Below are positions 43,792 to 57,200 of a DNA stretch of 64,000 nt, in pieces (the first letter of the stretch is position 1; each line of letters starts with the position of its first letter). Both the position numbers and the translations under genes were made by a program. Source of the stretch: Asterias rubens (lineage: Eukaryota > Echinodermata > Asteroidea > Forcipulatida > Asteriidae); NCBI RefSeq assembly GCF_902459465.1, contig NC_047064.1, positions 6,598,762-6,662,761 of the forward strand, written 5' to 3'. The notes beneath the pieces were generated by a model. It did no database searches, was not told the origin of the DNA, and saw only the letters and a program-made list of their open reading frames with translations.

Positions 43792-45619
43792 CGCGTATAC
43801 GTGAGACAGCTCTTTGGCGTTTGTAAACCTTTGGTGTCTGGTACGCATACGAGTTAATTAGCATATTTCATGGAAAAGGGTAATGTTGGGTTATATCTCT
43901 GTGGTCTACCTAACAAATACAATACGTTTTTAAATGGCTATTGCTCGTAATCTCAAATGGGTTTCACTTTGCCGAAGACTCTTTTTTATTGATTTATTGA
44001 TAATTATCGACAATTAAGCTACTTACAAAGGTAATAAGTTTGACTGCGCCTACCCCAGAAATTAACAGCACCCACAAGAGGGCCAGTTAGCGGAGTTAAG
44101 TTAGTACTCTAATCACAGACAACTGGCGCCATTTTGTGACTCTCGATGGTTCACTTTGTTCAGTATGTTTTCTTTAGGCGTCGTAAAAAAAAAAAAAACC
44201 CCAGAGAGAAGGCCATTTATAAGTCATTCGAAAATAACGACGTTCTAAATTTTAAAATGTAAACTTCAATAAATACTGAGCACAAAATGGTCGACATTTT
44301 TATGAGTCATTATCTGCTTAATTAAACGCAAACATAGCTAAAACGGTCGTTGGTAAGTAATTACAAGTATGATTCTCGACGACTGTTTTATTTAAAACAG
44401 AAATCTTAGAAAGTGGTTTTAGAGGCGACTACTTTTCGAAAAGAACGTTAGTACATGTGTTGACCAACGGTGGACATTTTCAACCGTGAATCACTTTTTC
44501 GAGAACAAAATACAGATTTAAACTTGAAAGTTTGTTTTCCCTAATCTTCGTGTGTGATATATTTAGGTGTTTTTCAAAAGTGTTATTTCTATGTTTTCCC
44601 TGTATTTAGGCCTTACCTTCTGATAACAGAAGTGAAGATGTAAATTTGTACAAGAATTTGTATGCGTATTGCTAACTTTCATTTGTCAGAGTGGAGTTTT
44701 TGCTGTTAATTTTTGCATTTAGTTTGACTCAGTGCCCCCCCCCCCCAACCATGCCTTTCACCTCTGTTGCCCTGGTGCGAATTTCTTGGACCGAAGCCTT
44801 GCACTTGGATTGGGTTTTCAGCCCTTACCTCATTGCGTAGGTTTTCCCTATTTGGGGTCTTCCACATCTAAAACTAAAAAGTCTTAAGGATCTTCTCTAT
44901 AATACACAGGTATCTTCAGGTCTTCATTTCATTAAGGTACGGGCTGAAAGCGCAATCCATATGCAAAGCTTCGGTCAATATGAACTATGTTCAACCCCTG
45001 CGAAACATCCTCTGCGTAAACAGCCATGTTGGCGTCAAAGTTCGTATTGCATTCGCAGGAAGTATTAAAAAGCACACCTAAAGAGGTTCATCAGTTGCAA
45101 CGAAAAAAGCCCACCGGTTCATACTTCCTTCGAATGCGAATCCGATACTAATGTTGACGTCACAGCCCTGTTTTCGGAAGTATGAAATGAACCGGGATGA
45201 ACTCTGAGCAGCAGTTTGGGATCTTGGGTTGCGGATTTCGCCCGACAGAATTATAACGATACCGATCTCGACTTCACGATTCAAATATTTTGCATTGTCT
45301 TTTTAGTGATATTTTATGAAGTCTTATAATATTATTGATTCATTTCAACAATTAATACCGTGTTTGTTTTTTTATAAGAAAGCTTGCTACAAAGTTGTTT
45401 CTTTATTCCTGTGTATCGTATTGTTATAGCTTCTGGTAATGCTAAAGAAACTCTCCCTGGATCAGAATTAACCCGGACTCAGGTCCCATTGGGCCCCCTG
45501 ACCCATATCTGTGTCATTATCTCTGTCATAGACTCTGTGTCAAAGTGACCAAGGAATGGGTTAAACTTTGGTTAAGTTTTATGACCAGTTTCCTGATCAA
45601 TCTGACCCCAAAATGGTCA
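43792..45619. other. Intergenic, no gene seen
   Basis: This is unique sequence with an A-run near 44188 and poly-C near 44737-44747. No exon was recognised. Confidence 0.35.
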
Positions 45620-46087
45620 GGGCCGATTTCACAAGGGGCTAAAATTTATCAACACTGCAAGTCAATCAAAGTAGCTGAGTAAAGTGTCATGTGAACCCAA
45701 AGTGTCAATGGCTGCGTTTGTTTAATTATTGCTCTATCAAATCAAAAGCTCACTTGCGAGCAATAGTACATAACCAATTGTTTAATTCACACTTTACGGA
45801 AAGTAAACGGAAGCACACGTTTGCATAAAATGGCTATGAGAATTACACAGTCTGTTGCCTTGACTTTTGACGAAATTCGTTATTTGAAGTAGGAATATGA
45901 AGCATCGGCCTGTCGTCAATGTCATCAAGCTCTTCCTTACTAAGGATTAATCTTGGACTAAGGACGAATTGAGTTCCATAGACGTTAGGACTCATTGAAC
46001 CATCTTATAAGTTAGGACGAGTTTTGACTCATCCTTAATCAAGAAAGGCTTTAGAGTAATACTCTACCGTTTCGTGAAATCGGCTAC
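45620..46087. mobile_element. Family G fold-back element
   Basis: The ends are GGGCCGATTTCAC / CGTGAAATCGGC, and the interior has GACTAAGGACGAATTG and TTAGGACGAGTTTTGACTC. It is a relative of the split element at 30787-31312. Confidence 0.55.
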
Positions 46088-46489
46088 TGGACGCTGATGA
46101 AGGACTTCGATACAAAATACTCCTCTCATGGAACCAACATTGCACATGTTGCTCTCAAACCTGACATGCACTCACTATACTCATTACATCACTCGGAGAA
46201 TCTGACTTTTTATATACACATTCAAGACGTGTATCAACAAATCTTAATGCAATAATGTCACCTTCAATCGAGACAGCACCTTCGATAACAGAAACCATTA
46301 TAAAACCGAAACAACAGAGAAACAAAATGTTTTTTTTTATGTGATATATATGAGGCATGGTGAGATATCAATGAAAATTTGGTTTACAACAACATCGTTT
46401 TTGTTTCTGTACGATGTATAACTTGCTGGTAAGATTATGTTAGATTAGTTTCACAAAATGGCCGACGTAAAAAAAAAACATGCAATTTT

Positions 46490-46800
46490 GGGGCAATTAA
46501 GTGTGGATCATTATACTCTACTTTTAAACTTCTTTCCAACCATATGCATTTCTAATAGATGTTAAATTTGCATCGGGGATAAAGAATATTAATTTTGGTT
46601 TTTACCCATACACCGATGTGTGTTAGCACTGTATACTCAGTACTTTCCCGAGTCCTGTGAAAAAAATATCACAGGCATGTTACTCGGGTGGGATTCGAAC
46701 CCACGACCCTTGCAATTCTAGAGCAGTGTCATATGCATTTCATAACAAACGGTTTCAACCGCTTTTCAGATCGAAGGCAACGTGTTCCTTTAAGGACACC
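46490..46800. mobile_element. Family D right half interrupted by a SINE
   Basis: GTGTGGATCATTATACTCTA to about 46556 and GGCAACGTGTTCCTTTAAGG near 46778-46797 match family D (23243-23626). The sequence between is a minus-strand SINE. Confidence 0.6.
46560..46740 (-). repeat. tRNA-derived SINE, minus strand
   Basis: On the minus strand GTCGTGGGTTCGAATCCCAC is a B-box/T-arm-like sequence, followed by a body including GTACTGAGTATACAGTGCTA and ACACATCGGTGTATGGGTAA. The body recurs without the head at 49545-49650. Confidence 0.65.
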
Positions 46801-47884
46801 ATCTTTAGAACTAGAGCAGTGTGGCGTTTTTTTTTAGAAGAACCCGCATCTTGCTTCGAAGAGTCTCGGATTTCAGTTGAGTGACATGCCATTGTCCCGG
46901 TGAGTCTTTTTACATCAAATATACAGGTAGTGTTTTGTTTCATTAACAATATAATCCTTAACACATCTGAATAATCTGTTTGTAACAGATTTTTTTTTCT
47001 TCTTCCCGACGACGGAGTGTCTGGTGGGTTTTAAAAAGCAATAATATTTTGATTATTTTGCATGAGTGGGAGGAGAAATGCGCGGTGAAATATCAAATCA
47101 ATTCAAACATAAAACTGAGTATTTAAAAAAAAATAACAACAATCTTTGGCCAGATCTTTTGAAGTTTTCACTCATTACGGGAAAGCTCAATTTAAGAAAG
47201 AAGCCAGAATAACACACCCCTTTCCTCTGGCAACTCACACCTGTTATCTCCTTGTAATTCCCTTCTAAAGAGTTGACTTAATTGTATCATGCACAATTCA
47301 GTAGGGCTACTGACCGCATATTTTAACAAGGATCAAAAACAACCACTTGTTTATATTTTGGTCTGAAATCTGAAATCTTACTGATTATAAAGTTCATACT
47401 AAAACAGTTGTTTTCTGTGAAACACTTCCCTCTGAAATAAACGTCTAATTCGATATAAACTTTATCTGAAAACCTTTTTCAAACAACGAAACATTACTAT
47501 ACTATTACATCAACAAACAGGGACCCTGTGTTTACATGCTGACAATTGGGCATGGTTTGTAACTGTTTTATCCAGACTCAACCAACGGATCACATGTTCC
47601 CTGGTATGTAATTTCATGATGTGGTTGACCGAACAAAACATGCACTTTGTCTGCGACTTTTTTTGTCAGCTCTATCAATCATGCTTAACTTGCATTTAAT
47701 TAAATAATTGTGAGAAAGATGAAAACAACGAAAAACCTGATTTTTGTTTTTACAACAAAAAATAGCAAAATATGCTACATGCTGAAAGTTGTGCATGGTT
47801 TGTCACTATTTGTCACTATGTATTTGTTTCTTCTTCTAACTATTTTTTCCTGACTCAAACAACAGATTGAACCCACAATTTCCA
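46801..47884. other. Intergenic, no gene seen
   Basis: This is AT-rich. TTGTGCATGGTTTGTCACT-type phrases repeat loosely near 47540-47830. Confidence 0.35.
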
Positions 47885-48087
47885 GGGCCCAATTTCATAA
47901 AGCTGCTTAATAAACACAATAGTAGCTAAACACTAAAAAGGTTGATTACCAGAATAAAGTTACCAGCCAAGCTAAACCATGTCACATGGGATGGGACATT
48001 TTGTGACTGGTGACCTGCTCATATTGCTTAGCACAAAATGTATAACTAACATTTCTGCCCTTAAAGCAGCTCCATGAAATTGGGTCC
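47885..48087. mobile_element. GGGCCC-ended fold-back element
   Basis: The ends are GGGCCCAATTTCATAAAGCT / AGCTCCATGAAATTGGGTCC, a decayed family F copy. Confidence 0.7.
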
Positions 48088-48527
48088 TGGCTTGTTATTT
48101 TAGGATGTGGTTCATCGAACAAAACATGAACACTGTCTGCATTTATGTTGTCAGCTCCATAAATCATTGTATGTATACATTTATTTATTATTATTGGTTT
48201 ATTCAAAATCAACCGTAGCTGAAGACTGAATTGTGATTAGGTTTACAATATAAAAAATACATTCAAACATAAAAAAGCAGCAACTATACAATAAGAGATT
48301 ATAAAAATAGTTTAAACTTAAACTGAGAGAAAGGGAAAAACAAACCTTTCAAAATCGTACTCTGGGTATTATCCATGGTATATAGCGTTCAAAATAATCA
48401 ATGTTGGACCACGCGTTACACGGAACTAAACACGTTATACGTAATACGTGATACATTACGTGATACATAATAGACACAAGCCATCCAATGGATGACGTTG
48501 TCACAGTATCTTGCTTGCAGGCATGCA
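48088..48527. other. Intergenic, no gene seen
   Basis: A possible minus-strand retroelement 3' end (TTATTATTATTGGTTTATTC near 48188) and overlapping ACGTGATACATTACGTGATA repeats near 48450 were noted. Confidence 0.35.
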
Positions 48528-48637
48528 TTTATAAGCGCGAGTTTCACTTGATTTCGTTTCACATAGTACATCAATGAAACGCCAGCAGCGCGTGTGTTAT
48601 TAATGTGTACAGTGGTAACTGCTGATCGTGCATTCAG
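48528..48637 (+). promoter_or_regulatory. Putative promoter and 5' noncoding exon of channel gene 2
   Basis: TTTATAAGC (48528-48536) could serve as a TATA box. About 100 bp further, CATTCAG/GTATGT at 48637/48638 is a good donor. An acceptor TATACAG at 51185 precedes the start-codon exon. This is a model only. Confidence 0.3.
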
Positions 48638-49544
48638 GTATGTTGATATCTCAATGTTGCACGTGTAGCCTTTTAATATCTTGAATTACTTCTTCGTCTG
48701 AGAACAGTTTGTTGTTGATTGTTTGTTTGAATGTGTTTTAACAATATCTTAGTAGATTATTTGAAATTCGTTTGTTTACGTGTTCGGTAAAAGTCGAAAA
48801 CCTATTGGTATTAATTTGGTCGTTTTTATTTTTTATTTTTATTTACTCCCCCCCCCCCCTTTTTTATGGGGGAGGGTGTTAAGGTCATTTTATGCGTGTT
48901 GTGGTTTTTATTATTTATTTTTTTATTATTATAATTACTATCATTGTTATTTTATCTAACGTTATATATAGACAATTAACTAACATTCTAAAATTTGTGA
49001 AAACTCCTTTGTAAATGGCGACCACTTATCAAGGAAACAGGCTACAATTATAGATAAACGATTTTAAGAATTAATTCCTGTTATTTCTACACCCTCCTAT
49101 AGTCCTAAGAAGCTTAGATGCACTAAGTGTATTGCTATTTCCAAAGCGCGTCTTCCCTTATCATCATTTTAAAATTCCAAGTACCTAAAATATTCATTGA
49201 CTTCGTCACATTATGAGGCATTGGGTGTTTTGGTATTCCCATAGACCCCCCCCCCCCCAATGTATTCTCGTATGTACACTAATATCCAGATCAACATTAA
49301 GGTATGACCCCTCTACGTAGCAGCCGAGTTTAGGCCTGTGGGGTGGTGTGAACAGACAGCTGAAAATCATCGTGTGCCAATCACGTCGGGGAAGATTCGC
49401 GTAGATTTTACCATAGGGCATAAACCATGTCTAAAGGGAATATACATTGATGGTTTTGACTTTATCAAAATCAAGTTGTCAAAAACATACTCTATCTTTG
49501 TTTTCTTAATTTTCTTCTTCTAACATGCGGGGAAACTGCTAGTT
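48638..49544. other. No gene seen
   Basis: Poly-C tracts lie near 48848-48859 and 49246-49258. No exon was recognised. Confidence 0.35.
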
Positions 49545-49650
49545 TGGGTTTCACCCAATATACACCGATGTATTATAGCACTGTATATACTTAGTACTTC
49601 CCCGAGTTATGTGAAAAAAATAATACCACAGACATAATTACTGGCTAGAG
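49545..49650 (-). repeat. SINE body fragment
   Basis: It matches the body of the SINE at 46560-46740 (TACACCGATGTATTATAGCA, TACTTAGTACTTCCCCGAGT) but lacks the tRNA-like head. Confidence 0.55.
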
Positions 49651-49735
49651 GCAGTTTGTTAGCGGGGATATAATAGAAACAAGTTACAACTAAACTATTT
49701 AACACAACTGATTTTGAATTTTGTTCACGTAATGC

Positions 49736-50099
49736 TTAAAGGCACTGAACACGTTTGGTAATTGTCAAAATCAGTCTTCTCACTTGGTGTATTCCAACAT
49801 AAAATAACAAGCCTGTGAAAATTGGGCTCAATATTGGTTACCGAAGTTGCGAGAAAATTATGAAAAAAACACATCCTTGTTGAACGAATGTGTGTGCTTT
49901 CGGACAGGAACAACAAAATTCTAGCTAGAAGTCTTTTAATATTTTAGTGATAAATTACCTCTTTCTCAAAATCTACGTTATTTCAGAGGGAGTCGTTTCT
50001 CACAATGTTTTGTTATACTCTCCAATGCTCGTTACCAAGTCAGTTTTTAAGTTAATATATGTTTGCTGAGTAACTACCAAACGTGTACCTTCCCTTAAA
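49736..50099 (-). mobile_element. Family A palindromic element
   Basis: It starts TTAAAGGCACTGAACACG and has a decayed right end, ACGTGTACCTTCCCTTAA. Confidence 0.75.
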
Positions 50100-50393
50100 C
50101 ACACCTCGGTGTAAAACAAAGAATAGTCTTTATCCCCTAGGCAAATTTAACACACCACTTATTACTTGTTCGTCACATGTGTGCAAAACACCGGGTAGGC
50201 CTACTCAATACTTTCTCGAGTCCTGTGAACCAAAAAATCGAAAGTGGTTTATAGATTGTGAAGAGGGGTGGGAAATTTATAAATTAAATTTTTGATGGTT
50301 CTCATTTTCCAAAGTCTAGGGACTATATAATGGTACATACAGGCGGCATGATGAGGGGGAACAGCAACACTGCCTTTGTATGTGATACCCCCT

Positions 50394-50759
50394 TTAAGAC
50401 ACTGGACACTGGTAATTGTCAAAGATTCGCACTTGGTGGATCTCAACATATGCATAAAATAACAAACCTGTGAAAATTTGTGCTCAATTGATCGTCGAAG
50501 TTGCAAGATAATAATGAAAGAAAAAACACTCTGTCACACGGGTGTGCTTTCTGATGCTTGATTTCGAGACCTCAATTTCTAATTCTGAGATCTCGAAATC
50601 AAATTCGTGAAAAATTACTCCTTTTTCGAAAACTACTTCACTTCAGATGTAGCCGTTTCTCACAATATACTATCAACCTCTCCCCGCTACTCGATACCAA
50701 GTAAGGTTTTGTGCTAACAAATCGTTTGAGTAATTACCAATAGTGTTCACTGCCTTTAA
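50394..50759 (-). mobile_element. Family A palindromic TTAA element
   Basis: It starts TTAAGACACTGGACAC and ends AGTGTTCACTGCCTTTAA. The GAGACCTCAATTTC / GAGATCTC centre is present. Confidence 0.82.
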
Positions 50760-51212
50760 GTGCAAAATTCGTCAATGCCACAAACATTCGACGACATCAT
50801 TCTGATAAAAAAATGGGTCTGTCAATGTTCTACCCGGAAGGTTATCGATCACAACGAGAATTAAAACCATTTTAGCGTGAGGTAAGAGACTCATCTAAGG
50901 ACTTTTTTCTTTTGGAAAATGAGGAAATCGCCAAATCGACATTTCCCTTGTACCTTAACATCATCTATTACTGCGTAACTTGTGACAAGTTATTGTAATT
51001 GATTGAAGGTAAGTGTATTTTATATATCTGATTCAAAAAATGCTTCTCTTGTCAAACAAAATATATGTACAAAAAAATACTTTAGATTTACGAAAATTGC
51101 AGCATTTTGATTTTTTGCAATGACTGAGTTCAGGATGCACACAATTTGATTTCATTAATTTTGTTATTTAATTCTTCATATACAGGTAGCTTACTTTGTT
51201 AAGGAAAACAAT

Positions 51213-51268
51213 ATGTACGGGCTTGTCCAGACTACAAAGGTACTTTTGTGCTGCTTACTGGTGATGTG
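51213..51268 (+). CDS. Channel gene 2, exon 1 (signal peptide)
   Basis: The ATG has A at -3. Eighteen codons with the hydrophobic core VLLCCLLVM end in TG before the donor GTGAGT. This is phase 2, as in gene 1 exon 1. Confidence 0.75.
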
Positions 51269-54200
51269 GTGAGTTTGAAATCATTTGTTTGGTAGAACTG
51301 GTCCGGGTTAATTGTACAACATAAAGACACTGGACACTATTGGTAATTGTCAAAGACTAGTCTTTACAGTTGGTGTATCTCAACATATGCATAAAATAAC
51401 AAACCTGTGAAAATTTGAGCTCAATCGGTCGTCGAAGTTGCGAGATATTAATGGAAGAAACAAAACACCCTTGTCGCACGAAGTTGTGTGCTTTCAAAAT
51501 CTTGATTTCGAGACCTCAAATTCTAAATCTGAGGTCTCGAAATCAAACTCGTGGAAAAATACTTCAATCTCGAAATCAACGTTACTTCAGAGGGAGCCGT
51601 TTCTCATAATGTTGTCTACTATCAACAGCTCCCCATTACTCGTAACCAAGTAAGGTTTTATGCTAATAATTATTTTGAGTAATTACCAATAGTGTCAACT
51701 GCCTTTTGACCGACCATTCATAAAATTATTGGTCTATTGCAAAGAGTCAATGTATGTTAAAGACACTGGACACTATTTTTAATCACTCAAAATAATTGTT
51801 AGCATAAAAAGTTACTTGGTAACGCGCAATGGAGAGCTGTTGATGGTACAACAACATTATGTGAAACAACTCCCTCTGAAAAAAAACTTGTTTATTACAT
51901 GTACTCAGTTATCAAAAGGCTTCCGGCCTGAAGTCTCTTGTTTTTTTAAAGCATAGAAAGCACACTAATTTGTGCAACAGGGGTGTTTTTCCCCTTCATT
52001 ATTCTCTTGCAACTTCGATGACCAATTGGGTCAAAGTTGTTACATATTTGTTGCTTGTTACGCATAAGTGAGAATACTTTTTTTTGGACAATTACCAAAG
52101 GTGTTCGACGCCTTTAACTATCTGCAGACAGATGTGTTCGACGCCTTTAACTGTCTACAGACAGATGTTCAGTGATGTTAATGATCAATGCGAATCAAAA
52201 GAAAATGAATAGTTTGTTTGATTTGTTTGTTTGATTGATTGATTTGCGCTGATGCAGTTAGTACAATAACACTCGCCGGAGGTGTCGTGTGTAACCGTTA
52301 AAACATATGATATCAAGGTTATGTATTGTAAACAATGAATCTGTAATTAATTTTAACGGTCATTTCTGGCGCATTCAAACCAATGTTTAGAGCACGTGGT
52401 GACACCTATTAGTACAGATCATGGTGATCGTAGTAGACAGTGTAAATTGGGACGTTTAGTAGGGCTTTATTGGCCATGTCTAATGGGGCAACTTACAGGT
52501 ACTGTAAAATTATTGTTTTTATTGAGTTTTATCATACATACACAATGTTTTTACAGTGTGGTCAAATAAGTTGACTTCGGCAAGGGTATCATTCAAAAAA
52601 ATAATACTAATTTTGACCACGGAGTTTTATTTTTACGCAATATTTAGTGAAACGGAGGCAAGCCCCGGTAGCATTTGCTTGATTTGGGGATGTCATACAG
52701 GACAAGACAGACAACGGACACAAAAGACAAAAACAGACATTATACTATGATCCTATCAAGGTCATTGTACGTAATTACAGATAAAACTTTCCAAATCCGC
52801 CGCTTGCAGCACTTGCCACGGAGTGCAAGCCAACCGCTGTGAAAACAACAGGACTATCACAAGAAAACAAAAATGATGATTACTTCCAAGAGAGAGAGAA
52901 ATTCAATTACAAAAGGCCGGCCACTAACCCTCGCCGCTATCAAAGCATGTACGAACATTAAAGGCAGTGGACACTATTGGAAATTACTCAAAATAATTAT
53001 TAGCATAAAACCTTTCTTGGTGACGAGTAATGGGGAGAGGTTGATGGTATAAAACATTGTGAAAAACGGCTCCCCGGCTCCCTCTGAAGTGCCATAGTTT
53101 TCGAGAAAGAAGTAATTTTCCACGAATTTGATTTCGAGACCTCAGATTTAGAACTTGAGGTCTCGAAATCAACCATCAAAACGCACACAACTTAGTGTGA
53201 CAAGGGTGTTTTTTCTTTCATTATTATCGCGCAATTTCGATGACCGATTGGGCTCAAATTTTCACAGGTTTGTTATTTTATGCATATGTTGAGACACACC
53301 AACTGTGAAGGCTAGTCTTTGACAATTATTAATAGTGTCCACTGCCTTTAAGGATGGGGGACTGTTTCAATACAGTTGACTGGTTTGGAGACAACTCTAC
53401 TACTCAGCGGTAGAAGAATATGAAGCAAGACAAGCTCTCAAAATAGCATTATCTACCTGGCAAGTAGATATACTCATGCAAATTGCAAGAAAAGTTCTCA
53501 AAATAACATAATCTACCAGGCAAGTAGATACAAACACTTGTGTTATCACAAACCATTAATTGATATACCTCACTATGCAATGCTTCAAACCAAATAGAAA
53601 ACACACACGTTAAAGGCAGTGGACACTATTGGTAATTACTCAAAATAATTATTGGCATAAAACCTTACTTGGTAACGTGTAATGGGGAGAGGTTGATAGT
53701 ATACAACACTGTGAGAAACGGCTCCCTCTGAAGTGCCATAGTTTTTGAGAAAGAAGTAACTTTCCACGAATTTGATTTCGAGACCTCAGATTTAGAACTT
53801 GAGGTCTCGAAATCAACCATCTCAACGCACACAACTTCGTGTGACAAGGGTGTTTTTTCCTTTCATTATTATCTCGCAAGTTCGGTGACCGATTGAGCTC
53901 AAATTTTCACAGGTTCGTTATTTTATGCATATGTTGAGATACACCAACTTTGACAATTACCAATAGTGTCCACTGCCTTTAAAGGGGATGGAACAGCTGG
54001 GGGTAGGTGGTACCCGTGGATTAAAACCCCTGTCATTTCATTTCCCCATGAAGTGGCTACTTCACAGGAGTTTGCCACGATCAGCGATTTAAGTGTGAAA
54101 ACGGTCAACCTTTATCACGCAGGACTTGGTCAAGTGCTTATCACACGAGGGTGTTGAACTAATCATAGCCTTTATCCCCGATGATATTGTTCTAATTAAG

Positions 54201-57200
54201 AATGCTTGAGTTAACTTATTTATCAAGTATCATAAGGAAAAGTTTTCTACATATTTATGCCTGCTGTACTTTATAAAGTGTTTCGCTTTGTAATTTCTAA
54301 GTGCCTTGGTCGACTTGGATGACAACTACAAAAGACAAGTTGACTCTAAAACTCATTTTATTTTTCAAGTTAATTATAACATTTTAAACATTAATCTCAC
54401 AAGTACTAGTGCCTATCTAAACTTAAATATTAAGTTGTCTTTTAGTTCCATATCAAAGGGTATATGTACTTTTTCCTAACAAAAAATACAATGTCCACAG
54501 ATTTACATTAAACTTACACAGTTTGAAGATTATGATAGTAGAAGGCTTCCCTTGAACTTTTACTTACTGAGGTGCTGTAGTTTTTGAGAAATGAGTAAAA
54601 GTAATAATTTTCGTCTCAGTTTTAGCATGTAAAAACGTATTAACCAGTTATGCTATGGTTTTGGTATAGTATCATAACTGGTTAAGGGGATTTTACATGC
54701 TAAAATCATTTTGGTCTCATGACGAAAATGATTTTGTGACTTGTTTTACTAATTTCTCAAAAACTAAACAACTTAAGTTAGTAATATTTGAAGGGAAGCT
54801 TTCCACTATCATTCAAACCCTGTAAGTTTAATGTAAATCTGTGGACATTTTGAAAAAGTACCCGACTCCTTTAAAGGGGCTGTGCTGTCATGGTTATGAT
54901 GGCATTTCATAGAGCTGCTTAAGCACAACGGGTACCGAAGCACAACATAAGTATGCTTACCAGAATAAGATAACCAGCCCCCAGAATACCTTTCTAACAG
55001 TCACTTGGTGACAGTTCATGTTCATTTGACTTGCGGTCAACATTTATATAACATTAAAAGATTAACCAAATTACAACCAAATTAAGACCTAACAGATCAC
55101 AACTACAACCTTTTGGTTGGTAAGCAGTTTGCAACAGCTAACTATATTTTCTAAATTATATAAACATTAATATTGCCATAAACATTTGGGTTGGCAAATC
55201 TGCTTCAGCGGAACCAAAGTTATCTCAGCTCTGACGGGCTGGGCTTACGTTTTCCTGGGCTTAAGTTTTCACTTGAAGAGTTACTTAATTTATATCCATA
55301 AGTCAATACATAGACATTTGAAATGTTATATACGGGAAACATAACTAGATGGTACCTTTAACATTTAGTCTTGTCGCAGTCATAAAGTTACACAACAATC
55401 AATGTAGAACATTATCAAAGAGAGTGTACACTAGACATTCAACCATAATGCTGAAAATGTGTATTAACCGTTTACCTTTATAATTAAGTTGCAATGTAAA
55501 TGGCTTTCATTTTTAAAATGTAACATTATGAGCTAACGTGGTTCGCACTCGATCGATTTTAAATAAATTTGTCTCCCTGAATCCATTGGGTTCACGGTCA
55601 AGTCATTTGGTTATATCGTTAAAATTGTTGCGTACATTTTTTGAGTTGGTAGGGTTTGGTATACAGATTTTGGCAATCCGTTAAAAGCACTGTATTCTAT
55701 TGGTAATTGCTCAAAATAATTGTTTGCATAAAAACTTACTTATTTGCAATCAATGATTGATGGTATTCAACATTGTGGGAAACGGCTCCATCTGAAGTAA
55801 CGTCGTTTTCGAGAAAGAAAAAGTAATTTCTCACTAAAATATTTGAATTTGATCTCGAGACCTCAGAATTAGATATTAAGATATCGAATTCACGCATCTG
55901 TGAAAGCATGCACATCTTCGTGTGACAAGTGTGTCTTTCTTCCAATTATTATCTCGAAACTTCGACGAACAATTAAGTTCAAATTTTCACAGGTTTGTTA
56001 TTTTATGCATATGTTGAGATACACCGAGTTAGAAGACTGGTCTATGACAATGACCGAGGGTGTCCAGTGTCTTAAAAAAAAAGCAGACAACTTAATGGTT
56101 ACGTCTAGCGAGAAGACTGTTTCTAATACCAATTACGTCATGACAGGAAATCATGATTATATTGAAAATATTCAGTTTATATTCCATTTTCTGTGCTCGT
56201 TAACGGAATTACATTATTTGTTGTTTAGTTATTTAATCAATGTTGCGATAACTTTATGTGAAATGTCGTTACTACAACGTTTTCCCGATTCGTTCAACCA
56301 CACTCGAGTAATTCCGCTAAGAGCACCCACCGTTACATGGTCTCTGTTGAGATTGTGAAACTTATGATTAAGGTGATGGCTCCACGATTCAAAGGCCGTC
56401 CCATGTTGATTTTTCACGACATGGATTCCTCTACTGAGGGGCGGTAGGTGTGTGGCGACTAATGGTACTCGACAGGCGAGATAGAGATTATACCATCCCG
56501 AATGATTTCCCTGGACGCAGTTGTTAAATCCTATCCCATCCATTACATGAGAAATGCTTGGTATTTTCCTTCATTAAAGGGAAGGTATACGTTTGGTAAT
56601 TGTTTGATGTGCACAATATTATGAATCCATGAAAATGTTGACTCAACTGGTCATAAAAGTTGTAAGAGAATAAAGAAAGAAAGAAACAATGTTGCAAAAA
56701 TCAGTTTGCTTTCAGGTGGACAATAAAAGGCTTCATTTGATAGTATACAGCATTTTGATAAACATCTCACTTTGAGGTTCCGTGGTTATGTAAAAAGGCG
56801 ACAGTTTGTATGCGCTTGAATCTGAGAAGCATTACCGCGAAACGATTGTCATAGTTTTTTGCCCGTATCGCCCGTATCGCATATGGAATTATTCCCCCCG
56901 TGTGGACATAATTATTAACGCGATGTCTAAAACACAACTACATTTATTCATGATTATACCAATCAAACGGTTCAAAAAAGAACATATAGGCTACAGTTCA
57001 TTTAACATCGTGTTTGCAAAGGTTGCCATCCTGAACAAATTAAAATTGGAATGCTGACCTATGAGTTACGTGAAACTGGAGTAGACACTGTAAAATTAGC
57101 TTTGCATATAAACATAATGTTCTGTGGGTATAATTGTAATCCAACAACTGCTGTGTTGAAATTAAAGAAAAACACCATCAATGATCCCATTAGAAAGGAA

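Noticed and set aside
55900-56358. 152-codon open frame
   Set aside because: Starts inside a family A element and runs into unique sequence without any recognisable motif.
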